64,000 nt of DNA from Pomphorhynchus laevis (taxonomy: Eukaryota > Acanthocephala > Palaeacanthocephala > Echinorhynchida > Pomphorhynchidae): contig WNNJ02001060.1 in NCBI GenBank assembly GCA_012934845.2, positions 51,053 through 115,052 on the forward strand, given 5' to 3'. This document shows positions 35,848-45,790 of this stretch, one piece after another. The position numbers and the translations under genes were made by a program. The notes under the pieces are model-generated. The model saw only the letters and a list, made by a program, of their open reading frames with translations, made no database searches and had not been told where the DNA came from. Position 1 is the first letter of the stretch. Every line of letters starts with the position of its first letter.

Positions 35848-37298
35848 CTATTTTTTTATTCCTTGAACTATATCATCTCTGACATCAAGATGCTTGTTGA
35901 AAGTATCGTATAGGACATAAGATATAATCTTGAAAAAAGAATTGCCGTCTTGACCTACAAACATCCATTGATCAAAATCGATCATTAGTTCGATCTGATC
36001 GTCGTTTTTTAAACTAATGATTTCGTTTTCATTGATTTCTTGCCCTGTTAGCAATTTCTTAAGTGGTTCGTGTAGATTATCTATATTAAAATAATCTCCC
36101 AGAACCCCACAGATCTCGAAGCTTTTCGTTATCATATTTGAGTCGATTTTTTTGGTAAAATCGTTACATATATCAGTAACCAGTCTATAAGAAGGTCTTT
36201 TCACATTTCCTGCTTTAGTTCGGTTCTGTTCGTCTTCGATTGCTTCTGCCATCCATTCATTAATTCTGTCTCCATAGTATTGTTGGAATGATCGATTTAT
36301 CGAAACATCTAACATTTGTAACAAAGGGGTCATCCCTTTTGGTACAAAGATAATAAATACATTATACTTTATATATTTATCAGCTAGCTTCAAGTGTGCA
36401 GAAAATGAATCAATGATAACCAACACTGGCTCTCTAGCGAATCTAGTTTCCCATCTCGATAGAATATATTTCTCAAAAAAAGAGCATGTAAGTTCTTCAC
36501 TCCACATACCAGTCTTGTTTACATCTACAAATACATTCTTATTCGTATCTGTAGGCTTTTTTTAAGTTAGAAAAAAGGCAATGGCTTCCGACAAACCTTC
36601 CATCAGCTGAAATTATTGGCGTATAAGTAAATCGCGCATGTGATGTAGAAGCTTTAGATAGTAGCACGTTTTTAGAACCCTTAACAGTTAGTGTCTTACT
36701 GTTTTCCTGCTCAAAATATCTAGGAACCTGATCAAAGTTCAATATATTCTTTGGCTTGATATTGTGATTCTTTATTAAGTCTCGTGCTGTGTTTATGAAT
36801 TCAATTGCCAAAGATTTTGCGTTTTTGGGTATGAATCTACATGATGTTTGTGCACGACAAACTGGATTTTCTTTTTTTAAAATTGCTAATAAAACCATCA
36901 GAGGATTTAAAGTCACAAATTTCAAGGTCTTTAGCCATATTTGATGCTTTGAGTTTCAAATATTTACCCTTTACAACTAATCCCTTAGAATTCATAGTGA
37001 GAACCCAATTGTAAAGATTCTTGTCAATCTCCAAAAACGGTGTATTTCTTCCTGATTTGCCCACCTTCCTCCTCTTGATTATCGAAAGAGAATTGTCAGA
37101 TAATATATCAAGCATTTCGTTTTTCTTGTTCACCCACGTGTAAAGCATTTTTTCTGATATTGAGTATTTTCTGGCAATCTCTGCCTGCTTCTTCAAAGAT
37201 CCATCTTCATTTCTTGACTCAAATTCTCTTACCACATCAAGCTTAAACTTAATAGTATAGCTTTTTCTTGTAGATTGGTTGAAAATATATTTTGTCAT
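35848..37298 (-). pseudogene. pogo-like transposase, frame-shifted
   Basis: The ATG is at 37298. The first frame (to 36837) has an HTH: YTIKFKLDVVREFES, then QAEIARKYSISEKMLYTWV, and a second CENP-B-like module GRNTPFLEIDKNLYNWVL to ASNMAKDLEI. It shifts near 36850 into 36925-36539 with NILNFDQVPRYFE (first catalytic Asp) and YTPIISADGRFVG. A further break near 36510-36540 leads to 36507-35848 with LVIIDSFSAHLKL (second Asp) and VPKGMTPLLQMLDVSINRSF (third Asp). Second to third Asp are separated by 33 residues. Two breaks in all. It would cut and paste the element at TA sites. Confidence 0.88.
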
Positions 37299-37313
37299 AT
37301 GGGGTAAAAAAAA

Positions 37314-37409
37314 TCTCGAAAATAAGAAAGAACTTTACATTCGAAAATAAGAAAGAAACTTTCTTATTTTCGAGATTAAGAAACTTTCTTATTTTCGAGG
37401 GAAGACAGT
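37314..37409. repeat. Right TIR and subterminal repeats of the pogo-like element
   Basis: tcgaaaataagaaag occurs at about 37316 and 37342 in direct orientation, then ctttcttattttcga at about 37357 and 37384 in inverse orientation, the last being the TIR. Together with the left end the element has seven copies of the motif. Confidence 0.75.
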
Positions 37410-37707
37410 CGCTGTACCTTTCAAAACATCTTCAACAATAAGTTCATGCTTGGTGTCTCTTCTATATCAAAGATTTTCCACGTTTAGCCCGCGTCATGCA
37501 AAAAATCCAACATTTCGGATCTTTTTTAACACCAGCTTTATTCAGTATAATTGAAAATAGCCAAAATCAACAAAGCGCTTACTTATTTGATTGAAATTAC
37601 TGCACAAATATCACAACAAATACTGCATATCCGAATTCATGTACATAACTGGGATCGAGATAACCTAGGTTTAAATTTGAAAGTGCAAATAGTGTTCAAA
37701 AGGAAAA
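37410..37707. other. No gene recognised; 5' flank of the hammerhead candidate
   Basis: Sequence between the transposon end and the ribozyme candidate. It is somewhat less AT-rich than its surroundings and might be the body of the repeat that carries the ribozyme, but nothing else in the window matches it. Confidence 0.4.
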
Positions 37708-37808
37708 TACAACGGTACACTGCCTTCTGATGAGTCCGGGTATACAATTGCATGGAAGTAGCGGACGAAACATTACCAATATGTCAAGTTAAAATCGAGC
37801 ATGTTGTG
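37708..37808 (+). ncRNA. Hammerhead ribozyme candidate (type I)
   Basis: All conserved core positions are present in order. CTGATGA at 37727-37733; stem II gtccg (37734-37738) pairs perfectly with cggac (37762-37766) around a 23-nt loop; GAAA at 37767-37770; stem III acat (37770-37773) pairs with atgt (37781-37784) around 7 nt, giving the A15.1-U16.1 and C15.2-G16.2 pairs; the cleavage triplet is GTC, with C17 at 37785. Stem I: ctt (37724-37726) pairs with aag (37786-37788) next to the core, and after an internal loop tacaac (37708-37713) pairs with gttgtg (37803-37808). An internal loop in stem I is usual in natural hammerheads, where it contacts loop II. Hammerheads of this kind occur in schistosome SINE-like repeats, Penelope-like elements and retrozymes. 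I see no coding sequence or other copy attached to it here. Confidence 0.75.
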
Positions 37809-37959
37809 AGTCCAGGTGTATGGAGTTTGAAGTAATAAAGTAATGATACCGTAGCTTGTCTCTGCTGCGAAATCATTTTTTGATCTAGCAAAATTGATAA
37901 AATAAATAAAATAATTCACAAAGGGAATACATGCACCGATCCAATAATCTTCTGATCAC

Positions 37960-38062
37960 ATCAGTGGTAAATATAAAAAAGAATGCTTTAAATGCATCTC
38001 GAAAAATGCGGTTTCAGAAATTCTTTAAATTGAAGGTTTTATATGCTGAGAAATTTCTAGTT
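37960..38062. repeat. Dispersed repeat, inverted copy of 32010-32115
   Basis: gaatgctttaaatgcatctc and tgcggtttcagaaattcttt followed by attgaaggttttatatgctg reappear as reverse complement at 32010-32115 with few differences. A short (about 100-bp) dispersed element, no coding capacity. Confidence 0.8.
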
Positions 38063-38760
38063 GTACTGGATGTTTAGGCTAGTAGTTAGTGTAATAATAT
38101 CAGACAAGCATAAGTATTCTTCGGATGTTTCAGATTTCGCCTTTATCAACGATTGCAAGTATTTATAGACTGACTATTCTTGGTTATAAAATATAACCAA
38201 GAATTTAAACTCAAGTTTTTTTTAAATTACAATTTTAAAAGATCCCGTGTACAATTATATACGGCATCGTTGATAGTTTGCTGTATGAATATGGATTCTT
38301 GCCAGTGATTATGTTTTTATGATAATGTAAGTAATTGTGATTGCGTGCTATAAATGTTTTATAGATAACTATATTCCTTTTCATACTTTAAAAATAAATA
38401 TAAACATCCTCGGTTGGCATAATAAAACTTGTATTAACTTATATTTAAAATTATGTTTTAAATTGCATTTTCTTTGTGAATTACTGAATACGCCAAATTC
38501 TATAATATTGGAGAATTGTATTTTGAATAAATATTTGTTGATAATATTAAGGAATTTATTTTAAATTATATTACTAATATTGACATTAGATTATAAAAAA
38601 AGAAATTTTGTTTTCGCCAATATTATTCAAATATTGTATCTAATAAAGTCTTATAGAATCATAATTTCCGTGAACTAATTTTAAACACAAATTTCGGAAA
38701 TCGTTTATTGTCCTACCGTTGTTGCTACAAGAGCAACTAATTCTGTTGTAAAAATTGTTC
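38063..38760. other. Upstream region of PCID2; nothing recognised
   Basis: AT-rich. It contains an imperfect hairpin built on tcttggttat/ataaccaaga near 38177-38203. The promoter must lie here but no motif is distinctive enough to call. Confidence 0.45.
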
Positions 38761-40068
38761 ATGGATCTTTCTGCCCACCAGAAATTCACTCACAATGCAA
38801 TAGATCGTCAGAATAATCAATTGCTAAAACAAGCATTTGATGTTCTCAAACCGAAGCTAAATATCGACGTCCTATGTGAAACCGATCAAGCAAGTTGTAT
38901 TCAAATTGCCGAGCAATTTGGTTCAATCGACAATAAACTGAACGATTGGAAAAATCTATGGATAAGTTACATAAACTGTATCATCAATAAAAAACTTGGC
39001 TACTTATACAAAGCATGTTTACATCTTACAAAAACAACGGACCAACTGACACTTCTGATAAGACGCTATGGCTTACAACAGGGATTCTGGTTCTACTCGT
39101 TATTAGGTAATTTGTGTCGAGACCTCCGTCTAATGACCTACCAAGCAGATATAGCTGCAGAATATAACGTGTACGACAGTAATGGGAAACGTTTGCTTCT
39201 GTGTGAAGATTTGGCACTGGATTGTATATCCAGATGCTTTCGGCTAAGTGTAAACTTTGATCGCCAACTGTATAACTCAAGTAGACCTCTACTTGTCACT
39301 TTGGCAAACCAGAATTTAAAGGTCTATAGCCATCTAGGTAACTTTACTCTTGTTAAAAGTTTAATAAAAACTGTCGAGGAGCGCAGCCAATTGAAATTGA
39401 ATTCGTCAATTGCTGATCAAGTAACCTACAACTACTACCATGCATTGCAAATTCTGAACAGCTCGAGTAACAGTCATCAAATGGTACAAAGTATGAAACT
39501 GTTAGAATGGGCGTACAAAAAAATGCCGGTAAATGAATGCCGACTCAATCGGAGACTAATTCTGTTGAGATTGATACCTTTGAAAATTCTATTCGATGGC
39601 AAACTTCCAAGCAAAGCCTTGTTTGAAAAAGAATGTATAGATGAGTACGCTGGGATATGCGCAGCACTGAAATTAGGCAATATTGCCCAGTACAATCGAT
39701 TGATGAAATTGTACCAACCGGTATTGTTTCGATATGGAACAATTACACTATTTGACGAAATCCGGTTACTAGTTTATCGACAGTTTATCTTTCGTATTGA
39801 GTTGATCTTAAAAGAATCAAAATATAATGTACAGATTTTTGTTGATCTTATTTGCATAATGTCGGATATACAGTGTGAACAACGATTAATTGACAACGAG
39901 GATGACATGAATTCATCTGCCGATATTGAATTCATAAGCATCGTCTTTGAATTGATGAGAAGAGGATTACTGAAAGCCAAATTAGCAAGTTCGAAAAAGC
40001 TGCGATTACTTTTTCGACGTAAAGAAGCTTTTCCAAAACCCTGCGCATCCTTATTATCACCAAAATGA
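38761..40068 (+). CDS. PCID2: PCID2 (TREX-2 complex PCI-domain subunit)
   Basis: 435 residues, intronless in this window; the ATG at 38761 is the first in frame and sits at the expected N terminus. The central and C-terminal parts match PCID2/Thp1: DLALDCISRCFRL, TYNYYHALQIL, then MKLLEWAYKKMP, NRRLILLRLIPLKILFDGKL (like KRMILIYLLPVKMLLGHMP), CAALKLGNIAQYNRLM and FRYGTITLFDEIRLLVYRQF. The C-terminal part is the winged-helix end of the PCI domain, finishing RRKEAFPKP. Human PCID2 has 399 residues. In TREX-2 it pairs with GANP/Sac3 and DSS1 and helps export mRNA at the nuclear pore. A single-exon gene with the open frame intact; a retrocopy is possible but the divergence suggests the native gene. 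Confidence 0.87.
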   Translation: MDLSAHQKFTHNAIDRQNNQLLKQAFDVLKPKLNIDVLCETDQASCIQIAEQFGSIDNKLNDWKNLWISYINCIINKKLGYLYKACLHLTKTTDQLTLLIRRYGLQQGFWFYSLLGNLCRDLRLMTYQADIAAEYNVYDSNGKRLLLCEDLALDCISRCFRLSVNFDRQLYNSSRPLLVTLANQNLKVYSHLGNFTLVKSLIKTVEERSQLKLNSSIADQVTYNYYHALQILNSSSNSHQMVQSMKLLEWAYKKMPVNECRLNRRLILLRLIPLKILFDGKLPSKALFEKECIDEYAGICAALKLGNIAQYNRLMKLYQPVLFRYGTITLFDEIRLLVYRQFIFRIELILKESKYNVQIFVDLICIMSDIQCEQRLIDNEDDMNSSADIEFISIVFELMRRGLLKAKLASSKKLRLLFRRKEAFPKPCASLLSPK

Positions 40069-40167
40069 AACGTCGTGAAAGTTAGGTCGTAGTCATGTTT
40101 GTAAAAAGTTCAGAAATTTCAACTGCCTCTGTAATCTAAAATGTAATTTGATATATATATTTCGGTA

Positions 40168-40173
40168 AATAAA
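40168..40173 (+). promoter_or_regulatory. Putative poly(A) signal of PCID2
   Basis: AATAAA about 100 nt after the PCID2 stop, within a short 3' region that then turns into non-coding AT-rich DNA. Confidence 0.5.
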
Positions 40174-40482
40174 ATTGAATCATATACCGATTTTTGATTT
40201 GATTTTACACATAAAATATACAGCAATTTTAATCCGTCTTTCAGTAACATCGGAAATCTACCGCAAATCAATACAATGCAATGACCAGTCTTTTTTAGTA
40301 GGTATTGACAGCTTTTTCGCTCTTCAACTAAAAACATGAAACAGTAAACATTTTGATTCGATAAATTTAAATATAAATAATTTATTAAAAAGGAATTTAA
40401 ATAATTATTTATCTTAAAAATAATTAAAGTATGGAATCAAAGAAACGACAATTTATATTATTCGACAAAAATGTTTAGTCCT

Positions 40483-41811
40483 ATATTTCAATAGCTGCTG
40501 CTATCATAATAAATTCCTGGTGATAGCAGCAGCTATTGAAATATTCTATAAATTATAAATTTATTGTTTATTAATTAATTTAATTAATATTTTTTTAATT
40601 AATTTGTTTAATTTATAAATTATTAAAAACAATAATAATTTATTTATTATAACTGCTACCAAGTCTTTGCATTGCATCTTGCTGTCCAATTGCATTAAGA
40701 GAAAGATCTCCGTGCATCTTAAAATTCTGAAGAAATTCTTTCGGGTTATATGCATCAATTGTGTTTTCAGTAAGACTGGCAAATACTCTTTTTAACATGG
40801 TGAAATCGCTAAATCAAAAATATTTACGTGAATTTGTTATAATACCAGATAATTTATTAAATAAATTATCTGGTATTATAAACAATAATAATTTATTTAT
40901 TATAACTGCTACCAAGTCTTTCTTTGACTTCAAACTATATTTCATAAACATATGAGATTAATAGGACATGATATTAAAAACTGTAAATTATTTATTTTAG
41001 AACATATTATCGAAGAAAACATTTCAATATTAAATCAAAAACTATTAGAAAAAGAAGATTTTTGGATTAAAACGCTTAATTCCATGTACCCATTAGGATT
41101 GAATGACGTGGTACAAGGAATTGGCAGAAGAAGTATACTACATAATAAACAACTATATTATAATAATCCAGTTAAACGCAAACCAAGAAGTCATGGTGAT
41201 AAAAGGAATAGGAAAAATAGAGTTAAAAATGTTAAAAAAGATATGTATATAAATGAACAATTAGAAATATTAAAACAACTTTAAATATTAAAACAACTTT
41301 TAATATTAAAACAACTTTTAACAACTTTTAAATTATTCTAAAAGTAAAGAAATAATAGGATCAGATTTAAAGATTATTTATTCCTAAAATAAGTTATATT
41401 TCTTATAACTTAATTTGTTTAATTTATAAATTATTAAAAACAATAATAATTTATTTATTATAACTGCTACCAAGTCTTTCTTTGACTTCAAACTATATTT
41501 CATAAACATATGAGATTAATAGGACATGATATTAAAAACTGTAAATTATTTATTTTAGAACATATTATCGAAGAAAACATTTCAATAATAATCAAAAATC
41601 AATTTATTATTATAAATGTTGATGGCAGCAGTTATACTAATTATTTTTAAAAATAAATTATCGTTTTTAATAATTTATAAATTAAACAAATTAATTAAAA
41701 AAATATTAATTAAATTAATTAATAAACAATAAATTGATAATTTATATAATATTTCAATAGCTGCTGCTATAATCAGGAATTTATTATGATTGCAGCAGCT
41801 ATTGAAATATT
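40483..41811. mobile_element. Palindrome-capped inverted-repeat element carrying a PLE GIY-YIG fragment
   Basis: Both ends are near-identical palindromes in opposite orientation: 40483-40544 (perfect 24-bp arms atatttcaatagctgctgct..., 14-nt spacer) and 41748-41811. Inside them are matching AT-rich inverted arms of about 100 bp (40545-40645 and 41640-41747). The interior has direct repeats: aaacaataataatttattta followed by ttataactgctaccaagtct at 40628, 40878 and 41438, and the block 40880-41030 recurs at 41440-41590. A 110-codon PLE-derived ORF lies at 40952-41284. The layout resembles a foldback element formed from PLE pieces; whether it moves as a unit is unknown. Confidence 0.7.
40952..41284 (+). 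CDS. PLE GIY-YIG C-terminal fragment (open frame)
   Basis: 110 residues starting MRLIGHDIKNCKLFILEHI, then KEDFWIKTLNSMYPLGLNDV, the typical C-terminal end of Penelope-like GIY-YIG proteins (E-x-x-WI-x-x-L-x-x-x-x-P-x-GLN), and a basic tail with KRKPRSHGDKRNRKNR. The frame is also present at 57272-57475, preceded there by LKARLRQHIYNIQ, which holds the catalytic Arg that is missing here. So this is the C-terminal half of the nuclease domain; on its own it should not be catalytic. Confidence 0.7.
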   Translation: MRLIGHDIKNCKLFILEHIIEENISILNQKLLEKEDFWIKTLNSMYPLGLNDVVQGIGRRSILHNKQLYYNNPVKRKPRSHGDKRNRKNRVKNVKKDMYINEQLEILKQL

Positions 41812-42345
41812 GGACTGATACTTTTCTCGAATAATAGAAATTGTCATTTCTTTGATTCCTACTTTAAATTACAAAAGAAATAAATTTAGATTTTCAAAAA
41901 AATAGTTTATTTTCTAGTGTAATAATTATTAAGAAATTGCATAAGCCAAGCTGAAAATTTTGAAGAAATAATGTGAGAATCACAAATTTGGCCTAATCTT
42001 ATCGCGAATCATGTTTTATTCCGGAATCATCTTTGTGTATGTAGTTTGTGAATCATTCTTTTCATGCTAGAAAGGACATCAAGTCAACACTATTTGTATC
42101 ATGATATAACCAAACTAAAGACAAGCATTCAACAAAGAAGCAAGTTTCAATATTCTATCCATGTAAATTATGATTGTAATTGAAATCAAAGGACAATGTA
42201 GTCGAAACGACACTGATATCCTATTTTAGAACAAATACAGGCAACCGAAAATATTGTGGTGTAATATATTTCCTTAGTACATTCCTTGAACTCTCTTAAG
42301 AAACTCGGTGTAACGCTTTCTCTAGATTTACAAAACAAATGTGAA
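41812..42345. other. No gene recognised
   Basis: Sequence between the palindrome-capped element and the first hairpin repeat. It contains no long ORF; a 63-codon minus-strand frame near its end overlaps the repeat and is not supported by homology. Confidence 0.45.
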
Positions 42346-42490
42346 CTTGATGAATAGGGTCCGAAACCTGATAGCATAGCAGTTCCTCCTGATGATCTCT
42401 AATCCCTATTCTGATACAACGTCTGTTATTTATTAGTCAATTCATAAATATTGACTTTTTAAATTTAAATTTTAAATTTTTCTTTATATA
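42346..42490 (+). repeat. Hairpin repeat H, copy 1
   Basis: Core 42353-42420: aatagggtccgaaacctgat, then agcagttcctcctgatgatc and aatccctattctgatac. AATAGGG pairs with CCCTATT around an inner hairpin. It is followed by tgttatttattagtcaattc and an AT-rich tail, as in the other copies. Confidence 0.8.
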
Positions 42491-42711
42491 AATTATAAAA
42501 TATTATAATATACTTTATTAAATTATTGTATTTAATTGATATGGTTGTTTATGTGGATTTACTTAGTTTTTAATTAGGAACAATTATAATATAAGATAAT
42601 TAATATAATATAATATAGTAAGTTCTATAATATAATATAAGAACAATTATAAATTCAATTTTAACGTCAACTACAAATTGTTATCATTACAACAATTTGT
42701 AAACCTGATTT

Positions 42712-42800
42712 TACAACAATCCAAAACCTGATAGTATACCAGATACTCCTGATGACCTCTAATCCTTATTCTGATGCAACTTTTATATTTTAACTTGATT
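42712..42800 (+). repeat. Hairpin repeat H, copy 2
   Basis: ccaaaacctgatagtatacc, then ctcctgatgacctctaatcc and ttattctgatgc. Here the inner stem differs from copy 1. Confidence 0.75.
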
Positions 42801-44050
42801 TTAATTATAAAAAATCTTAAAACAATTATTTATTATTTCACTATTTTATTTTTATTTATCATTATGCTTAATTCATAAATAATTTAATATACGTAGACTC
42901 TGCACCTGATCTGATTTAGAGATATGTTCGCCTCTTTTGATTATCATATGCATGCAGTAATACAAGAAAAAATTTATTTCTGATTTTTTAATATTTTCGC
43001 CAAGGACTTTGAATTTTATAATTATCATTGTAATGGAAAGCTTGCATTGAACCTGTTTACATAGGATGGACAAACAGGGGGCGAAATACAGTTTGAATTC
43101 ATTAGTCCGCTGCCCATAATGTGTTGGCTGATATTTCGATTTTTAGTTGATGTTCAAAGTTGCTAACTTAGTGTTTCTGAGGAAAGTGTTAGCTTTGTTG
43201 TAACATTAAATTGTACTTTTATTTTACTTCTGCGACTGCATACTTAATTATATTTTGTCGAACTATAATGTGACTTTTACATCCACCTTATCAATTTATA
43301 TTTTTTATATCTGTATGTGCCCATGTTTCTTCTTTCTAATAGATGAATCTAATTAATAGATCATCTATTAGGAAGAAGGAATTCATTTATTCAGCTATTC
43401 ATCAATTTCACGGCTGAAATTTGTGGTTTTTCAAGCAAAATCAACAATTATCATCACTTACTCAAGCTAATAAGTAAGATGATGAAATCGATGCGTAACG
43501 TATAGCTGATGTCTGTCCAATTATTTTTTCGATTTCATCAATATCATGTATTGATAAAAATTGATATTTTATTTAAATAAATTTGATAAGGATAAGATAC
43601 ACACTGAATCAACTCAAGTCTAAATAGAACAAAATACTGTAAAATGGCGTGTGGCGTAATCACTCAGCGATCAGGAATCGTATACGTTCACTGAATTAAA
43701 ATTAAAAAAAAGAAATTTCTAAATTAATTTACTTTAATAAATTATTAAAAATAAAGATAAATAATTAAATACTTAATAATATAATCTATATTTTATATAT
43801 TGTTGAAATTTAAAATAAAAATTACTGCGGCCATTTTAATTTACAATGAAGTTAAAAGATTTTATAAAAAATTCAAACAATTTTGCAATTTTACAATTTG
43901 CAACAAATTAAAAATAAAGATAAATAATTATAAATAATAAATAATTAAATAATATTTTATATAATTTATATTTATATAAAGATAAAATTTTACATTTAAA
44001 TTTAAAATATAAATCATTTTTATAAATTGACTATTAAATAATAAGCGATA
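42800..44050. other. AT-rich, no gene recognised
   Basis: Very AT-rich from about 43700 on. A short inverted repeat (aatagatgaatct / agatcatctatt) lies near 43340-43371. No coding signal. Confidence 0.5.
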
Positions 44051-44200
44051 TATCCAAATAAGAAATATAGGTCATCAGAAATAACTGCTATCCTAGCAGG
44101 TTTCAGCACTTATTCCCCGACCTAATATATCAGCGGGGCTAAATACTTGTAATGACGTATTTATTCTGATACAATTTGATTATCTGGCATCTTATATGCT
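44050..44200 (-). repeat. Hairpin repeat H, copy 3
   Basis: Reverse orientation: ataggtcatcagaaataact, then gctatcctagcaggtttcag and cttattccccgacc (44056-44121), with the family flank continuing on both sides. Confidence 0.75.
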
Positions 44201-44219
44201 CTGAAATGTTATAAGATTT

Positions 44220-44470
44220 TTTGATTTATATAAAGTTAAAATTTAAAATGAAAATTAAAACTCAGAATCAACTTTAATTGACTAACTAATAATATACGGT
44301 GTATTCTAATAAGGATTAAAGGTCATCAGGAGGAACTGATATGCTATCAGGTTTCGGACCCTATTCTTCGACCTAACATAGCAGCAGGGGCAAACATGTG
44401 CAAATGAATTATTTCATCTGATGAAATTTGATTATCCTGTATATATTATACTAATACAAAGCATATTGTT
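44220..44470 (-). repeat. Hairpin repeat H, copy 4
   Basis: Reverse orientation: aaggattaaaggtcatcagg, then aggaactgatatgctatcag and gtttcggaccctattcttcg (44304-44372). The inner stem ctgata/tatcag around gca is perfect in this copy, and ggtc pairs with gacc outside it. Confidence 0.8.
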
Positions 44471-44929
44471 TATTATCCATAAACATTTTCCGCTCAAGAG
44501 TTTAAAGTTATATCTTTAATAATATTTTGTTAATTTATATATTTTTGAATTTTCTGTTTGATTGTATTTATATAGTAACCTAGTTTAAAGTATGTATCTT
44601 TAAAGTATTTAAAGTATTTAAAATACTTAAAATAATACTAAAATGATTTTAAAAATATTATTTTAGATAATAATACTAGAGTATACTAGTATATACTAGA
44701 ATAAACGAGTATAATACTAGGATTAATACCTGATATAATACTACTATAGTAATAGTAGATAATACTAAATAATATATAATATTATATAATAATACTAATA
44801 ATAGATAATAGATATAATCTAATTAGATTATAATATTAGAAATTTATAAAAATTTTACTAAAGTAAATAATACTTAATTCATATAAACCGAGATTCATAT
44901 GAACCCAACTACATATGAACTTTAAATCT

Positions 44930-45330
44930 TTTTATCCATTACAGAACAGTGACTTGTATTATTTGTTTCTAAACTTCTATATGTTGTGTTTACATTTAAT
45001 AATTGTAGACTTAAATTCATGTTTATCTTCTATATAACCACTATTAACCACATTATCTAATATAATGTCTATATAAACTATAAACGCTTTCTATAATAAA
45101 GCGTTTTGCATTTGAAGACAAAGTTATTACTAGCTTTATCAATAGTTGTTATGATATAGTTATCATTTAATTTAGTAAGTTCTGTTTATATATCTTTATT
45201 AATTTGTTACTTAAATATGATCCTATTATTTCTTTACTTTTAGAGTTATTTAAGAGTCTACCTTCATTTATATTATCTATACATTTATTAATGAAGTTTA
45301 AGGTTAGTAAACTTTTGATTAACACTTAAC
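44930..45330 (-). pseudogene. Decayed PLE reverse transcriptase N-terminal fragment
   Basis: On the minus strand the sequence parallels the better frame at 54098-53349: actttaaattgataaag-like IDKAS region near 45140 (read as YIITTIDKASNN), preceded by a relic of the region GRLLNNSKIKEIIGSDL near 45270-45240. Stops break it throughout. It is part of the same PLE family that fills 51.8-59.8 kb. Confidence 0.6.
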
Positions 45331-45790
45331 CAATTGATTAGTTAACAATTAATAAAGTGATTAATTAACAATTCATTAATAACTAAATATTAAAAAATCT
45401 TTTTTAGATTTTTTAATTAGATTTGTTTACTTGTTAAACAATAATTTTGTAAAATCATCTTTCAAAATAAATAAAAATTTATTCAAATTTTTTCTGAGAC
45501 TGGCAAAATTTGAAGGAATATAAAGTAAAAAATATACTTTATAAATTATTAAGTATAAAAAATGCTAATAATAGTTGATAAATAATGAGTTGATTTTTAT
45601 TTTTGTTCAATCTCTTGCTTTGCACTAAGCATAAAGAAGTATAAAAATGTATATTGTGTTGTACTTTTGTAATAATAATGATTAATGATAACAAGCTATT
45701 CATGTAATATTAAACAAACATACTTATTATTTAAAAATTAATTGATCGTTAAATACGTCAAATTCACTCTATGGAATAGTTATTTAAAGT
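45331..45790. other. 3' flank of the repeat-protein gene; nothing recognised
   Basis: AT-rich; contains direct repeats of ttaatcaattgttaa-like sequence near 45320-45400. No ORF. Confidence 0.4.

Larger units (their letters stand above)
35499..37409 (-). mobile_element. pogo-like (Tc1/mariner superfamily) DNA transposon
   Basis: Terminal inverted repeats of about 26 bp: actgtcttccctcaaaaata at 35499 and its reverse complement ending at 37409 (one mismatch, a/g). A TA lies at the left border; the right border has TC, so the duplication is not perfect. A transposase with CENP-B-like HTH and DDD catalytic residues lies inside, on the minus strand. The length (1.9 kb) is normal for an autonomous pogo element. 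The transposase is frame-shifted, so this copy is inactive on its own. Confidence 0.88.

Noticed and set aside
38337-38564. 75-codon plus-strand frame upstream of PCID2
   Set aside because: AT-rich composition, no homology and no splice link to PCID2, whose own start codon is clear.
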